DNA of 64,000 nucleotides from Euclidia mi. Taxonomy: Eukaryota > Arthropoda > Insecta > Lepidoptera > Erebidae. The stretch lies in the NCBI GenBank assembly GCA_944739405.2, contig OX123186.2, forward strand, positions 32,845,551 to 32,909,550, read 5' to 3'. The position numbers and the translations under genes are program-made. Below are positions 1 through 10,878 of the stretch, piece by piece (within the stretch, counting starts at the first letter, position 1; every line of letters starts with the position of its first letter). The notes under the pieces were generated by a model that saw only the letters and a list, made by a program, of their open reading frames with translations, searched no databases and had not been told where the DNA came from.

Positions 1-902
1 TTCCCGTGGCCTCTCAGGAAACATAGTGGTCGGCCTAACACTTTGTTTGATTTATGAGTTATGCTTGAACTTGTGTTAAACTTCTAACTTAATACAACCA
101 CTAAATATTTCAAGCCATTTTACATAAACCAACCAGTAATGTCTACGAATGTACTTACTAACATCTTTAGTGTCTTGAAGCAACCAAAGTTTGGGTATTT
201 ATTCACTAGAACTTTAGTTGCGAGAACTTTTAAAGTACCTCACTGCTGTTTGCTTCTTGTAACAACGGTAGTTGGTCCGAGTTTAGTCTAATAAATGGGC
301 ATTCGATGGAATTATATTATGGGGAAACTGAAGGTCCCAGATCTATTGTTATGCTAATATTTGCTCTCCGGCGATGACAAATTGTGATGCATTCGACGAA
401 AAACCCAAGCGTAGAACGACGTACCATGACGGACGTAGTTTATCTCAAATAAAAACTTCCTATCTTAGAAACACAGCCCTCAGGGACTCTCACTTGGGTT
501 ACTTTTTCTTTTACAGTGTTTAAGCTTTTTGTGTTAATGCGAAACACGTGTACGAGTGCCAGTAAGTAATTGTATTAAATGGAATGGTTTGATCCGACAA
601 ATGTGATTGGGTGATGGTATTCATGTTACGATGGATGTGAAGATTACGGATGGTTTACTGTTAAAAATAAACGTAAAAGTTGGTAGCAAGGAACAATAGG
701 TACCTACATTATATTGAATAAACTCTGTACAATTGTCACATATTATTATATGGGAAATCATTCCAATATTCATTATGGAGAAATATTTTGTTTTTATATT
801 GATGATTATAAAACTAAGATACAAGCAAATCTACTCGTTTAATAAACTGATAAGATTAAAGTATGTCTGCTACTCGTTTAATAGATTGATCAGGTAAAAG
901 TA
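1..902. other. AT-rich sequence, no gene recognised
   Basis: No open frame with recognisable similarity is visible on either strand. The sequence is AT-rich with many stops. It ends in a short CATA-type run that belongs to the tail of the SINE that follows. Confidence 0.5.
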
Positions 903-1168
903 TTTTACATACATACATACATATCGTCACGCCTTTTATCCCCGAAGGGGTAGGCAGAGGTGTATTTCTACACCCACTTTTCGCCAGATATACTTTAGTC
1001 CCACGTAATAAGGGGCGAGCCTATTGCCGTACCGGGCACATTTCCAGACTCCGTGCTGCTACTGAGAATTTCGTGACAGAAAAACCCAATAACACTGCCC
1101 GACCCAGGAATCGAACCCGGGACCTCCTGATCCCACGCGCACATTTATGCCGCGAGACCAACGAGTTA
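903..1168 (-). repeat. tRNA-derived SINE, minus orientation
   Basis: Read on the minus strand this begins in a tRNA-like segment (around 1100-1168) with a box B-like GGGTTCGATTCC and a box A-like GGTCTCGCGGC. It continues through a conserved body and ends in CTCTGCCTACCCCTTCGG, then GGCGTGACGATATG and a TATG-type tail. The body is closely similar to the SINE at 4190-4595, in opposite orientation. The last 50 or so bases resemble the 3' end of the RTE-like LINEs at 16138-17195 and 38490-40400. It makes no protein. Confidence 0.8.
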
Positions 1169-3925
1169 ATCCATTAATTTTAATTATTTAATTCATCTAG
1201 CATCTGGTACTTCCTGCAGGCTGCATATATCATGTGAGTCTTTACCGTTAGGCTACATGCCAAAGAGTTGAAGCATTTATCGAAATACTTACTGCAGTTG
1301 TTTCGAAATACGTATTATACCTTAGCGTCCTTATATTACATATAAAATGCTGCCTAAGGTTTCGTGATCTCGTTAACCCTTACTAGTCGTTTTAAACGAA
1401 GAGGGAAGGGGATAATACCGCAGTACTAATCTTTTGTGCTACACAACAGGGCAAACTCAGTTAATCCTCTACAATCTAGGCGATGCAGAAGCCTTAATCT
1501 CTACGACAATATCTAACATAGCTAGCCTTGTTCAGTTGTATGAATATTTAGTTATGGTCGCAACCAATTGGATATAATATCGAGTGGTGTGTTGTGGAAT
1601 TGCAGAACTTGACTCCTTTGCTTTGCACTTTGAAATGACAAACAGGTTGGCTTAGTAGCACATTATGCAAATTATATCATCTTCTATGCTTGAAGCATTT
1701 TGGGTGCCATCTATAGGTAAATGTAGCGCTAAGCAATCGAGCTTTATACCGATAGTTATGTTTCTTGCTAAAAATATTCTTCAAGTATCTAACGGATAGA
1801 ATGAGGTATAGCTTAGCTTCAAATGAAGAATGTAGGAACCCCTTTTCACTAATGTCTGCCATCTTCCAGTTCAACATAGTTTCACGGTGCAGGAAACTGT
1901 AGTGAGGTTTTTTTCTGTAGCTATATAAATATTGAGTTAGTTCCGTTAACACATTCATATTACGATGTCTGTTTCCAGTAGGATATTTTTAGGCTTATTC
2001 TATGATGCATACTAGCGTTCTCCTCTCAGACCAGTCTCATAAATCATAAATACGACGAGAAAACTGCACGCCGGAACACAGTTGTGTACAACCCATCAGG
2101 TGGTCCACTCATGACGCAATCCACATCCATCCCCACATTAATAATTCAAATGAAAAGTTAGTTTGTTAAGCTTACCGCATTAAAAAAAATATTTTGCTTT
2201 AAATCAGTTATAATTTTTTGTGCGTTATATAACTGGAAAAATACTATTCTTACGAATGCAGAACACCCTATCTTTTATAGCAAATAATATAATTTTGTGT
2301 TACTCAAATAGCTTTACCTATAATGAAAATTCTAGTTTCTGACGCGGGGACAAGAGGTAAAATATTTTCTATTATGTAGTAAAACACGAATTAAGCTGTA
2401 CGTAGGTATTAAGTTTTAAGGTGCGTAAATACTTTTTAAGAACAAGTACATAGGTATTTATAGAAACTACAGACAGGCCAGACTCGTCTATCGGTTTTAT
2501 TCGAGACAGATTAGATTGTTTCGAATCTAAATATTCATTAAACGTCTATAAAAGCTTTTCTCTAATACTCTATTTGTCACTTAGTGCTTTAAACTAATGA
2601 ATTTTCATTCTGAGAACATTTTATGAGCAAAACTTATACAAAGAAAATCTAGTTAAGTAGTTACGGATTATCTTGAAAGTGATCTTTTTAATTAACAACT
2701 CCTCAGTTCATTAATGGCAAGGAGAAAATAAGAGAATGTGGAAATATGAAGGAAGTGATTTACAGTCGAGTCTTTTGTAAATTGGTGATATAGTGACTTT
2801 ATCTCGTTGAGCCTGTTTTTGGGCCGACAATTCCCACAATAAAATAATGGGGTAAATTTAGATAAATTTAGAAAATTTTATTCGTCTCAACATGTGTAAT
2901 TGTGTACAATCAGGTGTTACAGTATTTTTTCGTTTCAACATGTTCTGTCTGTCTAGACATGCAAATGTATATAAGTAGATATGTGGTGTTCTGGATCTAA
3001 TATAATTATGACCATCTCAATTAGGAATGCGTTTATTACTATTTAAATCTACTTATTTAAATTCATTCAGTAAAATAAAATATAGTCATTTAGAAATGTC
3101 AAATAATTAAATATAAAAATAATGTCAAATAAATTAGATCCTGCTTTGTCATTTAAATTATTTAATAGTATAAAGAAAATTAAAATTAAGTAAATTTGTC
3201 ACATAAAAAAACAATGACATTATAATAGCATTTATGCAATAAAAGATTTCTTAAATTACGCTTAAATAAATTTACATTAAGATTCTTAAATATGGGTAGT
3301 ATACAAAGATTCAATCAATAGACACAGATAACACCACACTCAGACCCAATACAACCCAACCCAAGTGCACCAGTTTTGCGAAGTGACCGCTGAAACCACT
3401 ACGCCAACCATGCAGTCAAAGCTATGACCATGTTTCACATAAATAATGCTAAGTGCAAAAGACTAGCTACTTATACCGGTAATAAGAACCGCATGTGGCG
3501 TTGACGTACATATTAGATGGCAGAATATCAATTACAACGCTCGAATGGGCGGATATTGAGCGACTAATTAGTGAAGCGATATCGCATATGGGAGGGTGCT
3601 CTGTTTCATTTTACAAAGTAGTTAATATTTAAAGGATGATGATTTTAAAGGAGATCAAAAAGGACTTGACTTTAAAAGCTTTTCAAAATAGATGTGTAAG
3701 ATTTAAAGCTCATTATTAAGGATATCTCAAAATGGACTTGTTCGATCTTGATCAAAAAATGTAACCACACAAGGAGCACGATCATTGAAATAAACCACCA
3801 GGTGTAAAGTTTTGAGGACATACATACTTTCAAATATTCCCGGTCTGAAAAAGGGTTTCTACATCTACGTTGTATAGATTTTTATCAAGGATAGAAAATA
3901 TCACTACTATTATCGTAGTAAAGCC
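1169..3925. other. AT-rich sequence without recognisable genes
   Basis: No coding similarity seen. A weak tRNA/SINE-like remnant may be present near 3320-3415 (text resembling a reversed tRNA-like head with CCAACC and GCAGTC), too decayed to call. A minus-strand frame at 1677-1958 has no recognisable motif and is probably chance. Confidence 0.45.
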
Positions 3926-4189
3926 GATAATTTATTTAATATAATTTTTTTATTAATTATATTATATTTAACTTTTAGTGTAATAAATATATTTATGATT
4001 TATTTATTTATTGAAGGGAGATTAATTCCTACATTAATATTAATTATTGGTTGAGGGTATCAACCAGAACGAATTAAAGCTGGTATGTATTTATTATTTT
4101 ATACTTTATTCGTTTCCTTGCCTTTATTAATAGGATTTTTTTATGTCTTTAATGAAATAAATAGATTATTATTATTTTTTATTTTTTTT

Positions 4190-4595
4190 GCCGTGTGGTT
4201 AACGGCATAGAATACAAGTGTCACCACCCCCTATCTTCCCGTGGGTGTCGTAAGAGGCGACTAAGGGATAACACGATGCAAATACCATCTTTGCGTAGAG
4301 ACGGAAAACGCGACATCAAACCCTATACGACTGCCTCGTTGGTCTCGCGGCATAAATGTGCGAGTGGGATCGGGAGGTCCCGGGTTAGATTCCTGGGTCG
4401 GGCAGTGTTATTGGGTTTTTCTGTCACGAAATTCTCAGTAGCCGCACGGAGTCTGGAAATGTGCCCGGTACGACAATAGGCTCGCCCCTTATTACGTGGG
4501 ACTAAAGTATATCTGGCGAGGGTTGGGTGTAGAAATACACCTCTGCCTACCCCTTCGGAGATAAAAGGCGTGACGTTATGTATGTTTTATGTATG
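4190..4595 (+). repeat. SINE inserted in the mitochondrial fragment
   Basis: Full-length-looking plus-strand SINE. It has an opening block GCCGTGTGGTTAACGGC, a CCCGTGGGTGTCGTAAGAGG block, and a tRNA-like part with box A-like TTGGTCTCGCGG (near 4340) and box B-like GGGTTAGATTCCT (near 4382). A conserved body and the tail CTCTGCCTACCCCTTCGG with a TATG-rich end follow. ND4 reading resumes on its far side, so it inserted after the mitochondrial DNA reached the nucleus. No convincing target duplication was found. The 94-codon open frame across it is a by-product of the repeat. Confidence 0.85.
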
Positions 4596-5421
4596 TTAAT
4601 TTATGTTTTAAAATTTATAAACATAAATAAGAATTTATTTTATTTTTCAATAATTATAGCGTTTTTAGTAAAAATACCTATATATTTTGTTTATTTGTGA
4701 TTGCCTAAAGCTCATGTAGAAGCTCCTGTTTCTGGTTCAGCAGGTATTATACTAAAGTTAGGGGGTTATGTGATATAACGTTTGATATTTTTTTCCAACA
4801 AATTAATTTGAAAATGAATTATATTAGAATTGTAATAAGATAAGTGGGTGGATTTTATATTAGATTGAAATGTTCTTGTCAAGTGGATATTAAATCTTTA
4901 ATTGCATATTCATTAGTTGCTCATATGAGTTTAGTAATTAGAGGAATTATAATTTTAATTTTTGAGAGTTTTTAGGTTCATATAGTATAATAATTGGTCA
5001 TGGATTATGTTCTTCTGGTATATTTTGTTTGGCTTATATTAGATATGAGCGTTTACATAGACGAAGATTATACATTAATAAGGGAATAATAAATTTGATA
5101 CCTTCAATAAGATTGTGGTGATTTTTATTTATATCTTCTAATAAAGCAGATCCTCCAAGATTAAATTTAATAGGAGAAATCAGACTTATTAATAGATTAA
5201 TTAGATTATCTTGAATTTAAATAATTATACAAATATTAATTTCTTTTTTTAGAGCTGGTTATAGTTTATATTTATATTACTTATGTTCAACATGGTAAAT
5301 ATTATTCGGGTATTTATAGATATTATACTGGGGTTTCTCGAGAGTATTTAATATTAATATTAAATTGATTGCCTTTAAATTTAATAGTAATTAAGATTGA
5401 TTATAGAATAATTTAATTTCA

Positions 5422-5489
5422 ATTTAAATAATTTAATAAAAACATTGCTTTGTGGTGTCAAAGATATGAATTTAGTTTCATTTTAAATT
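5422..5489 (+). pseudogene. Nuclear copy of mitochondrial tRNA-His
   Basis: Acceptor arms ATTTAAA at 5422 and TTTAAAT at 5482 pair. The anticodon loop reads TTGTGGT, with GTG (His) at 5452-5454. It lies right after the ND4 stop region, the expected mitochondrial order. As part of a nuclear insertion it is a pseudogene. Confidence 0.75.
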
Positions 5490-5935
5490 ATTAATAATAT
5501 TAAATATATTTGTTTTATTAGCTCGCACTTGTCGTTCCATAAGTGATATATGGCGCTACTACAACCATATAGATGGCGCTACTGCCACGTAAACACTGAA
5601 TTGTAGTTGACAGTCGGGAAAAATCTATTTTAATAAAAATACTGAATTATTTGAAGTAAAAAGTGTAAAAAAGCGAGTTTAACCACCCAAATAATAACAG
5701 TGAGTGGTATCTTCCAAAACCAATAACGATTTGTAACATTTATAACAATTATAATCTACAACCAATTGTGTGTGTAAAAATAACAAATACCTAAGAAAAA
5801 CAGTGTAAAGCCAGTGCCATGACCATAAAGTGAACTTATAAGGTACTGTGAGCTATTAATTATATTAAATCGCATAATTGTGTTTATTGAAGTCCTATTA
5901 CAAACTTTTTCAAACTCTTTCGCGGTTATTTTTCC

Positions 5936-6360
5936 AAAAATATTCAATGTCCCACGTCGTATACCACGTGCGCCAGCTCCTCTGTTAGTGCCCCCGTTTC
6001 GAAAGACAGTGCTAGGCTACAATTCAGCTATTCCAAGGATTAGTAGAGCTCTCAATAGATGTTCTGGATCGATCGATGTATTTGCCGTAGGTGTCAATAA
6101 ATTTCGACAATACCTGATTGAAACAAATGTAAATTCTTTATAAGTTACCCTCAAATCTTCTTTTTTGTATATAATATTATTGCCTCAAACTCATAGATTT
6201 AGTATTTCCTAGCTCTTAAAAATCTAATCGCATGTGGTGTTTACCTTTAATTAGTTGTACAATTAAGTCAAGCTATATATGAATGTAAGATGTGATAAAA
6301 TTATTGTAACAACTGTTGGTAAACCTAAATAATAAATAAAAATAATAAATAAAAACAGTA
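5936..6360 (+). pseudogene. 3' end of a non-LTR retrotransposon (RT C-terminus plus tail)
   Basis: An open stretch to 6143 translates to an IPRAPAPLLVPPFRKT block, then NSAIPRISRALN and IDVFAVGVNKFR. This is the pattern of the extreme C-terminus of CR1/Jockey-group reverse transcriptase ORFs (a proline-rich block, then a P-I-R-R-N block and a D-F-FK block). The following 215 bases end in AATAAATAAAAATAATAAAT, a 3' UTR and A-rich tail. The upstream stretch 5521-5935 holds no coding match but contains two copies of an ATGGCGCTACT motif and may be older element or UTR sequence. The source family is not identified. Confidence 0.55.
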
Positions 6361-6530
6361 AATTGAAAAAGACATCTAGCGGCGAATGGCTCAACTACCA
6401 AAATACATAACTATTGATTACAAGAAATAGATCCACTATCCTCCATTAGATGGTACTTCCTGAAGTTACTATAATTAATTACTTAAAAGATTTAATTTAA
6501 TTTCTACAATAGACAATAAACGATAGTACA

Positions 6531-7340
6531 ATGAATAGCAAAAATATTACGATACGAAACAAAGCCAAAAATTACTCATTCAATGAGGAAACCGAAAGTT
6601 TATTCTCCTCTAGTCATACTAGCCCAGATAGAAGCTTGCCCGATTTATCTGTATTTCATCACGAAATAACAAAGTTGAAAGAGACTATTAAGGCATTGCA
6701 ATCCCGCCTCAACAGCGCAGATAACGAAGTTCAAAACCTAGTTATGGAAAACTTTAACCTCAAAGAAATAATTAAGAATCAAGAAATTAAAATTTATAAC
6801 CTGATTTCGATCTGCTCTTCCAGCAAAATTACTACAAAGAAGACAAATAGGAAAAGTATCGCTATCAGAAGACTTGATTTTGCGGAAAATTATGATTCTC
6901 TGAGACTGGAATGTGAACAACATACTGCGACTAAAGAGAACAAGCAAGCCCACATAAACAGCAGTCTAAAGTGACCCGATGTATCACAGTCTTCAAACAA
7001 CAATTGCTGTTCTAATGCTATGGATATAAGCTCCACGACCGCTAAATTGACTCAAGCATCTAAAAATGATTCAAAGAAACGACGCATACTGATCTTTGGT
7101 GCTCAGCAATGCACTGGCCTTGCAGAAAAGCTTATTAAATCAAGAGAGCACAACAAATACGAACATTACAACATATACGCCATTACAAAGCCACACGCGG
7201 ATACGTCTGAAATATTAAGATGCTGCGATCTGTAGGTCAATGAGTGCGACAAAATCGTGCTACGTATAACTGAAAATGATGCCAACCCTACTAAAGTTTC
7301 AATACCGAAAATACATACAATAGTACACAGATCTCTAAAT
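6531..7340 (+). pseudogene. LINE ORF1-like protein, broken by stops
   Basis: The ATG at 6531 starts 147 codons ending at TGA 6972-6974. The same frame continues through 7020-7235 (TAG 7233-7235) and a little beyond. The first part has a Ser-rich head with SLPDLS, then a heptad-rich coiled coil (ITKLKETIKALQSRLN and on, roughly residues 45-95). The second part has KKRRILIFGAQQCTGLAEKL, then a KPHADTSEILRCC segment. I recognise this layout, coiled coil followed by an SGNH-like GxQQxxGL block, from ORF1 proteins of lepidopteran LINEs. That resemblance is from memory, not a search. It would package LINE RNA. Two in-frame stops make this copy dead. Confidence 0.6.
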
Positions 7341-7835
7341 TAAAAATCAATGTCGAAGTCATCCTAGTGAAATTGCAAATAAATTCAACAATTTTTTTAT
7401 AGCATTAACAAAAGATAAAGTTGCAACTAACAAAACTCCGAATTTAGTAACAAACCTTATAAAATCCATAGAAACCAGTATTTTTTAACTCCTGTAACTC
7501 ATGATGAAATATATAAAACTAGATTAGATTAGATTAGATAAATCTTTATTGTACACCATAAAAGAAAAAAAAAACATACATTGAAGGAGCACAAACAAGA
7601 AATGCACAATAGGCGGCCTTATCGCATACAGCAATTTCTTCCAGGCAACCATTACGAATGGACTTTTGATTGTAGAAGGAGCCAAAAGTATTCGATGGTG
7701 TAGTTTTGAATTTTTTGATATATATATTTTTAGCTTATTTTACATAAAATAAATACCAACTAAAAAGGTACGTTGACAGACATATATAATAATATATATT
7801 ATATATACACTACATATAGGCAATACACATAATAC

Positions 7836-7854
7836 ATATATATATATATAACAT

Positions 7855-7902
<48 letters not shown>
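7836..7902. repeat. (TA)n microsatellite in LINE 3' UTR
   Basis: An almost pure TA run of about 50 bases (7857-7902), preceded by shorter TA and ACATA runs, inside the 3' UTR of the minus-strand LINE. The corresponding region of the two truncated relatives is also rich in TATG or CATA repeats. Confidence 0.9.
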
Positions 7903-7906
<4 letters not shown>

Positions 7907-7953
7907 TAATAAGATACATGTAATCTAATAGAAAGTTATGGACAATAATGCAA

Positions 7954-10878
7954 TCATCTTGACAAATAGTGCTGTTTTAACATGTTTTTAAAGATGTTCA
8001 GTGATTTTGCTCGTCTAATCTCAACTGGCAGCGTATTCCACAAACGTACAGCCTGGACTGAAAAGGATTTATCAAAGAAGTTTGTGGAAGGCGTTGGCAT
8101 CTGCAATCGCAGATCCTCTGACGACCTCAGGCACTTTGTATGTGTGTCATGAAGGAACTTGAACCGTTCTTTGAGATACAGGGGAGTGTTAGGATTGAAC
8201 AATACATTATATAGTAATATTAGGATATGAGTATTCCTGCGAAGGCGAATTGGGAGCCACTTGAGCCTGCTACGAAACTCAGATACATGATCATATTTGC
8301 GTAAACCAAATATAAATCTAATACAAAAGTTTTGGAGACGCTCAAGTTTATCAAGTTGCTCCTCATTGAGATCAAGATAGCTGACATCGGCATAATCGAG
8401 TATTGGGAGAAGCAATGATTGTGCAAGCGCAATTTTGGTGGTTATGGGCAGAAAGTTTCGCAACCTGCGCAACGACCCCGCCGAAGCAAACAATTTCCGA
8501 CTGGTTTCCTGCACCTGACATCCCCAGGATAGAGTCTTATCCAGGTAAATACCCAGATTTTTCACGCTGTCTGTTAATGGTAAGATGTTTCCATCAAATT
8601 GAATCTGAGGGAGTTGTGACGGATTGACCTTAGACATCATCCTGGAACTACCAATTAGAATGATCTGGGTTTTGGTTGGATTTAATTTTAGTCCATAATT
8701 TTTGCTCCACTCACAAATTTGCGCCAGGTCCCTGTTTATGGAAGAGAATGCATTTGAAATAGAGTCTAGCGGCGCCTGCCAGTATATCTGCAGGTCATCT
8801 GTGTATAGGTGGTAGGACGAAAGTAGATGTTTGGAGATAGAATTTATAAAAATTGCGAAAAGTAGCGGAGATAAAACGCCACCCTGCGGTACACCGGCAG
8901 TCGTATTACTCCATGAAGAGTATGATTCCTCCACGCGTATACGCTGTCGGCGTCCAGACAGGTAACTACGAAACCAGTCAATCACCGTTGGAGATATGTT
9001 AATAGAGCGGAGTATGCCGAGCAGGACGTGAAAGTCCACGGTGTTGAATGCATTGCTAAAATCGAGTAAGGACAATAGCGTGAGCTTTCCACAATCCATT
9101 CCCAGCCTAATCTCATCAGTGATATGTACCAATGCCGTGGTAGTACTGTGACCAGGAAGAAAACCGGATTGAAAAGGATTTAGGAGAGTGTTTTTGGAAA
9201 TAAAGGAAGAGAGTTGTGTATGCACAAGACGTTCAAGGACTTTGGAAAGGAACGGGAGTATGGATATAGGTCGGAAGTCAGAAAAGGAGCAAGGTTTGGA
9301 TTTTTTTGGCAAAGGAATTATTTGGGCATCTTTCCACGCTGATGGAAAGATACCGGTGGTAACTGAGTAATTAAGGATATGACAGAGGACAGGTAGGATT
9401 TCATCAAGGATGGGCAGGATCATGTTTCGACTGATGCAGTCATTACCAACAGCATTGGATGAGATTGAAATTATGCTCTTTTTAACATCACAACAGGAAA
9501 ATTGCTCAAAAATAAAAGGTGAATATTTGGGAGTTGGGATACGTGAAAGATCTTGTAACGTATTTGTTTTAGTGGTCCCATCAAAATTGGACGAAGCAGT
9601 GAAATGTGCATTAAGTGCATCGATATTAATATCCTTTGGGAACTCGTCGTTGTGTGACTTACCAACTCCCAATGTTCTAAGAAATTTCCAGACTTTAACC
9701 GGATCTCCATTTACAACAGAGTTGTGAATGTGTTGGCGTTGTGCATTCCTACACACCTTATTGCAGAGATTTCTTGCACTTATGTATTTTTCCAGGTTGA
9801 CAGAGGTCGGGCGGCACTTATATCTCGCCTTGGCCGCGGCTTTTTTGGACATTATGGTTTTGATCTCTTCAGTCAGCCAAGGCGATGGTAGATGTTTTAA
9901 TTTGATGGCACGGACAGGCGCATGTTTATCGTACAGCTGCGTTAATGTGTTTGTAAAAACTTGCACTTTAGTGTCTATACAGTCGGTCGTAAACAAAGGA
10001 GACCAATCAATCTTGCTGGCATCGTCGCAGAGCTTCGAACGATCCATTCCACCGAAACTGCGCTGCATAATGATTCTCGGTTTTGCCTTGGGTGGACGTA
10101 TTTTATACGAAAGATAGATCAAGTCATGGTAGGAGAAGGCGTCGGCAGAGCATTGACCATGCTTGGCAACAAAGGTAGAAGAGGAAACAAAAATAAGATC
10201 AAGAAGAGAAGGAGCAGAGTTTGGGAAGTGGTGTGTAGCATTAAGAGGTAGAACAGATAAATTACTGCTATTTAAAATACGCTTAAGAGTGGCTGAACGT
10301 GTATCCTGTTTTTTAATACAGGTGTTAAAATCTCCCATTAAAATTGTGTGACTGTAAGAAGGCATTAAAGTTTCTAGGATGTGTTCGAAAGAAGGAAAAA
10401 AAATTACTCGTGATGAAGGGGAATAATAAACACCTAGAAGAACTTTCGAATGATTGAGTTCCACTTCCAAAAAGAGATGCTCGCCGGCGTTCGAGGGTGG
10501 TGGTTGCGATGAGATGCTTACTATACGGTAAGGAATTTGGGCACGTAGGTATATAGCAACACCCCCACCACCACCGACCGCACGATCATTCCTAATTAGA
10601 TGGAACCCAGGGAGAGAATAAGAAGTTGATGGCAGACATGGTTTTAGCCATGACTCTGAAACAAGAATAGCATGTAGGTTCTTACAGTCAAAGGTTGCCA
10701 GCATATCAGGAAAATGGGCTGGAATACTTTGAGCATTTATATGGACTACATTAAAGTTCTTTGGTACGTCAGAGAACTGAAACTGAAGGGTTTCTGCAAG
10801 TGACGGTAAACTAGTGAAGCTGTCATCGAGACTAGTAGCGGTCAAAAAGCTGTCATCATCACTGTTTAAGTCAAGCAT
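7954..10878 (-). CDS. LINE ORF2: AP endonuclease-reverse transcriptase, 974 aa
   Basis: An uninterrupted 974-codon frame. The N-terminal AP-like endonuclease shows VVHINAQSI (about residue 45), LVSESWLK (about 73), ILMGDFNT (about 180) and a FSYHDLI block (about 250), which supply the metal- and DNA-binding residues that nick target DNA for target-primed reverse transcription. The RT follows: DFRPISILPFLSKVLERL, LLDFSNAFNTVDF, GVPQGGVLSPLLFAIF and the catalytic box, here YTDD (about residues 691-694) rather than the usual Y/FADD. The C-terminus has the LEWLPIRLRR-type thumb and a VRLWNTLPVEIR block. The length fits the family. The YTDD change keeps both aspartates, and whether it lowers activity is unknown. 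All antisense frames here are shadows of this ORF. Confidence 0.9.
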   Translation of the reverse strand: MLDLNSDDDSFLTATSLDDSFTSLPSLAETLQFQFSDVPKNFNVVHINAQSIPAHFPDMLATFDCKNLHAILVSESWLKPCLPSTSYSLPGFHLIRNDRAVGGGGGVAIYLRAQIPYRIVSISSQPPPSNAGEHLFLEVELNHSKVLLGVYYSPSSRVIFFPSFEHILETLMPSYSHTILMGDFNTCIKKQDTRSATLKRILNSSNLSVLPLNATHHFPNSAPSLLDLIFVSSSTFVAKHGQCSADAFSYHDLIYLSYKIRPPKAKPRIIMQRSFGGMDRSKLCDDASKIDWSPLFTTDCIDTKVQVFTNTLTQLYDKHAPVRAIKLKHLPSPWLTEEIKTIMSKKAAAKARYKCRPTSVNLEKYISARNLCNKVCRNAQRQHIHNSVVNGDPVKVWKFLRTLGVGKSHNDEFPKDINIDALNAHFTASSNFDGTTKTNTLQDLSRIPTPKYSPFIFEQFSCCDVKKSIISISSNAVGNDCISRNMILPILDEILPVLCHILNYSVTTGIFPSAWKDAQIIPLPKKSKPCSFSDFRPISILPFLSKVLERLVHTQLSSFISKNTLLNPFQSGFLPGHSTTTALVHITDEIRLGMDCGKLTLLSLLDFSNAFNTVDFHVLLGILRSINISPTVIDWFRSYLSGRRQRIRVEESYSSWSNTTAGVPQGGVLSPLLFAIFINSISKHLLSSYHLYTDDLQIYWQAPLDSISNAFSSINRDLAQICEWSKNYGLKLNPTKTQIILIGSSRMMSKVNPSQLPQIQFDGNILPLTDSVKNLGIYLDKTLSWGCQVQETSRKLFASAGSLRRLRNFLPITTKIALAQSLLLPILDYADVSYLDLNEEQLDKLERLQNFCIRFIFGLRKYDHVSEFRSRLKWLPIRLRRNTHILILLYNVLFNPNTPLYLKERFKFLHDTHTKCLRSSEDLRLQMPTPSTNFFDKSFSVQAVRLWNTLPVEIRRAKSLNIFKNMLKQHYLSR

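Larger units (their letters stand above)
3926..5520 (+). pseudogene. Nuclear mitochondrial insertion: ND4 fragment plus tRNA-His
   Basis: Translated with the invertebrate mitochondrial code (TGA Trp, ATA Met, AGA Ser), this segment gives consecutive NADH dehydrogenase subunit 4 blocks: GWGYQPERIKAGMYLLFYT near 4050-4110, WLPKAHVEAPVSGS near 4700-4740, a CSCQVDIKSLIAYS block near 4875-4915, and REYLMLMLNWLPLNLM near 5340-5390. tRNA-His follows directly, as on the minority strand of insect mtDNA (ND4, then trnH, then ND5). The 5' part of ND4 is missing. Small indels break the frame, and a SINE sits inside at 4190-4595. It is not functional: the code is wrong for the nucleus, and it is truncated and interrupted. 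Left and right limits are approximate. Confidence 0.85.

Noticed and set aside
4195..4479. 94-codon plus-strand open frame
   Set aside because: Lies entirely in the SINE at 4190-4595 and has no protein features.
5521..5935. Possible ND5 start after tRNA-His
   Set aside because: Only about 30 bases after the tRNA are compatible; the rest shows no mitochondrial coding.
8403..10351. Several plus-strand open frames of 60-129 codons
   Set aside because: All are antisense shadows of the intact 974-codon LINE ORF2.
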